From Aquificaceae bacterium (GTDB lineage Bacteria > Aquificota > Aquificia > Aquificales > Aquificaceae): a DNA stretch of 7,587 bases. The stretch is taken from assembly GCA_027049085.1 (NCBI GenBank), contig JALTVH010000011.1:1-7587 (forward strand), read 5' to 3'. Position 1 is the first letter of the stretch; each line of letters opens with the position of its first letter. Below the pieces are notes generated by a model. The model searched no databases, was not told the DNA's origin, and worked only from the letters and a program-made list of their open reading frames with translations. Both the position numbers and the translations under genes were made by a program. This document shows positions 6,763 to 7,587 of this stretch, piece after piece.

Positions 6763-6772
6763 CTTTACCACC

Positions 6773-7510
6773 TCACATGTAGCTCCTTACCAGCGATAGA
6801 ACCACAAGTTCCCACCCGCTTGCCAGAACAAAGAGCATTATCTTGAAGGGCAGGGATATGAGCTGGGGCGGGATCATGATGATCCCCATGGAAATCAGGA
6901 TAGAGGCAACCACGATGTCAACGATCAGAAAGGGAATGTAGAGCAGGAAGACTATCTCAAAGGCTGTGGTTAGCTCACTCACCATAAAGGCAGGTATCAG
7001 GACAGAGAGGGGGATGTCCTCTGGCTTTTTTATGGCACTCCTTTCCTCCTCCGAGAGCTTGGCTGTCTCAAGGAAAACGTCAACGGTGTCCTTCCTCGTC
7101 TGGGAGGCCATAAACTTCTTGAGAGCAGCGGAGACTCTTGTGAGAAACTCCCGGTCAGTTATCTCTTCTTTGGTGTAGGGTACCAGGGCATTTGCGTTGA
7201 TCTCCTCAAAGACGGGTTTCATTATAAAGAAGGTCAGAAAGAGGGCAAGGGCAATGATCACCTGATTGGGAGGTATCTGAGGGATCCCGAGAGCCTGGCG
7301 GAGAACAGAGAGGACAACCACGATCCTTATGAAGGAGGTGGTCATAATGAGGATTGAGGGTGCAAGGGCAAGGATCGTGAGGAGAATCAGGAGTCTTATT
7401 GTTGTGTCAAGGTTCCCTTCTCCGATTTTAACCTCTACGGGAGGGATGATCTGATTCTGAGCCAGAGCGAGGGAGACCCCCGCCAGAACCCCCACCGCTA
7501 TCCTTATCAT
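6773..7510 (-). CDS. fliP: Flagellar export gate protein FliP
   Basis: This 245-residue protein is the FliP subunit of the flagellar type III export gate. In known systems five FliP subunits form the core of the export pore with FliQ and FliR in the inner membrane. Residues 1-17 form a cleavable signal peptide ending ALA before Gln18, as is typical of flagellar FliP. The first conserved block, LAPSILIMTTSFIRIVVVLS, is at about 49-68 and RQALGIPQIPPNQV at 71-84. A charged periplasmic loop (about 105-165) follows, then LIPAFMVSELTTAF (171-184), the IPFLIVDIVVAS segment (192-203) and a C-terminal hydrophobic segment. The length matches the family. The ATG at 7510 is needed to keep the signal peptide intact, although the purine run AGGGAAG sits close to it. 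The upstream probable fliO overlaps its first 27 codons, and fliQ begins 10 bases after its stop. Confidence 0.97.
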   Translation of the reverse strand: MIRIAVGVLAGVSLALAQNQIIPPVEVKIGEGNLDTTIRLLILLTILALAPSILIMTTSFIRIVVVLSVLRQALGIPQIPPNQVIIALALFLTFFIMKPVFEEINANALVPYTKEEITDREFLTRVSAALKKFMASQTRKDTVDVFLETAKLSEEERSAIKKPEDIPLSVLIPAFMVSELTTAFEIVFLLYIPFLIVDIVVASILISMGIIMIPPQLISLPFKIMLFVLASGWELVVLSLVRSYM

Positions 7511-7587
7511 CTTCCCTATATATTACATCAGCGCCCTTGTCGCTAAAGAGGATCACAAAGGTCTTTCCCTTTATTTCTATCTCAGCC
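7428..7587 (-). CDS. fliO: Probable FliO, C-terminal end (partial, 5' end outside window)
   Basis: Only one minus-strand frame is open from the window edge; the other two hit stops within nine bases. It encodes about 52 residues beginning AEIEIKGKTFVILFSDKGAD and ending at a TAA inside fliP. The short beta-strand pattern (EIEIKGKTFVIL, then a turn, then ADVIYRE) fits the small cytoplasmic domain of FliO. FliO is a bitopic membrane protein that helps assemble the FliP ring, and its gene usually sits just before fliP. The identity rests mainly on that position, because no transmembrane segment is in view. The last 27 or so codons overlap fliP by 83 bases and are Gly/Ser/Asp-rich, looking like out-of-frame sequence. 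A one-base change upstream would instead end the frame at the TGA-TAA pair that overlaps the fliP ATG. Another short flagellar gene remains possible. Confidence 0.5.
   Translation of the reverse strand, partial: AEIEIKGKTFVILFSDKGADVIYREDDKDSGGGSGGGLPRSGSESDHPSRRG

Noticed and set aside
4654..7587. Non-flagellar type III secretion system (injectisome) instead of flagellar genes.
   Set aside because: FliP has the flagellar-type signal peptide and long periplasmic loop, gene order is fliP-Q-R-flhB, and no injectisome-specific gene is present.

Overview
All eight full-length or partial genes recognised here, and one candidate small ORF, lie on the minus strand and are tightly packed. Reading in the direction of transcription (right to left), the window holds the tail of a gene that is probably fliO, then fliP, fliQ, fliR and flhB. 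These are membrane components of the flagellar type III export gate. They are followed by the class Ia ribonucleotide reductase genes nrdA and nrdB, and finally by a cysteine-rich lipoprotein gene of no family I recognise. No gap exceeds about 110 bases. I see no tRNA, rRNA, CRISPR array, insertion sequence, attachment site or convincing intrinsic terminator.

The proteins suggest a thermophilic, motile, Gram-negative bacterium, most likely in the Aquificota (Aquificaceae). Reasons are the AGG/ATA-rich codon use, charged Lys/Glu/Arg-rich soluble proteins, very compact mixed-function gene strings, and an NrdA/NrdB pair that looks like the Aquifex type. This assignment is an inference from memory of the families, not a search result.

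Layout: 7428-7587 is the C-terminal end of the probable fliO, whose open frame runs 83 bases into fliP. Positions 6773-7510 are fliP, 6493-6762 fliQ, 5735-6496 fliR (ATGA overlap with fliQ) and 4654-5709 flhB (25-base gap after fliR). Positions 4541-4657 hold a 38-codon open frame tied by ATGA overlaps both to the flhB stop and to the best nrdA start. Positions 2232-4544 are nrdA, 1152-2201 nrdB and 8-1087 the lipoprotein gene.

FliP, FliQ and FliR form the export-gate core, and FlhB is the self-cleaving substrate-specificity switch. NrdA and NrdB together make deoxyribonucleotides. The two systems have no obvious functional link, but their junction has no terminator, no clear promoter and no NrdR box, so they may share a transcript. 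The most unusual features are the doubly coupled small ORF at that junction, the long fliO/fliP overlap, the intein-free nrdB (Aquifex aeolicus has an intein in its homologue), and the lipoprotein with 12 non-lipidated cysteines, an Asp/Asn-rich loop and an internal repeat.
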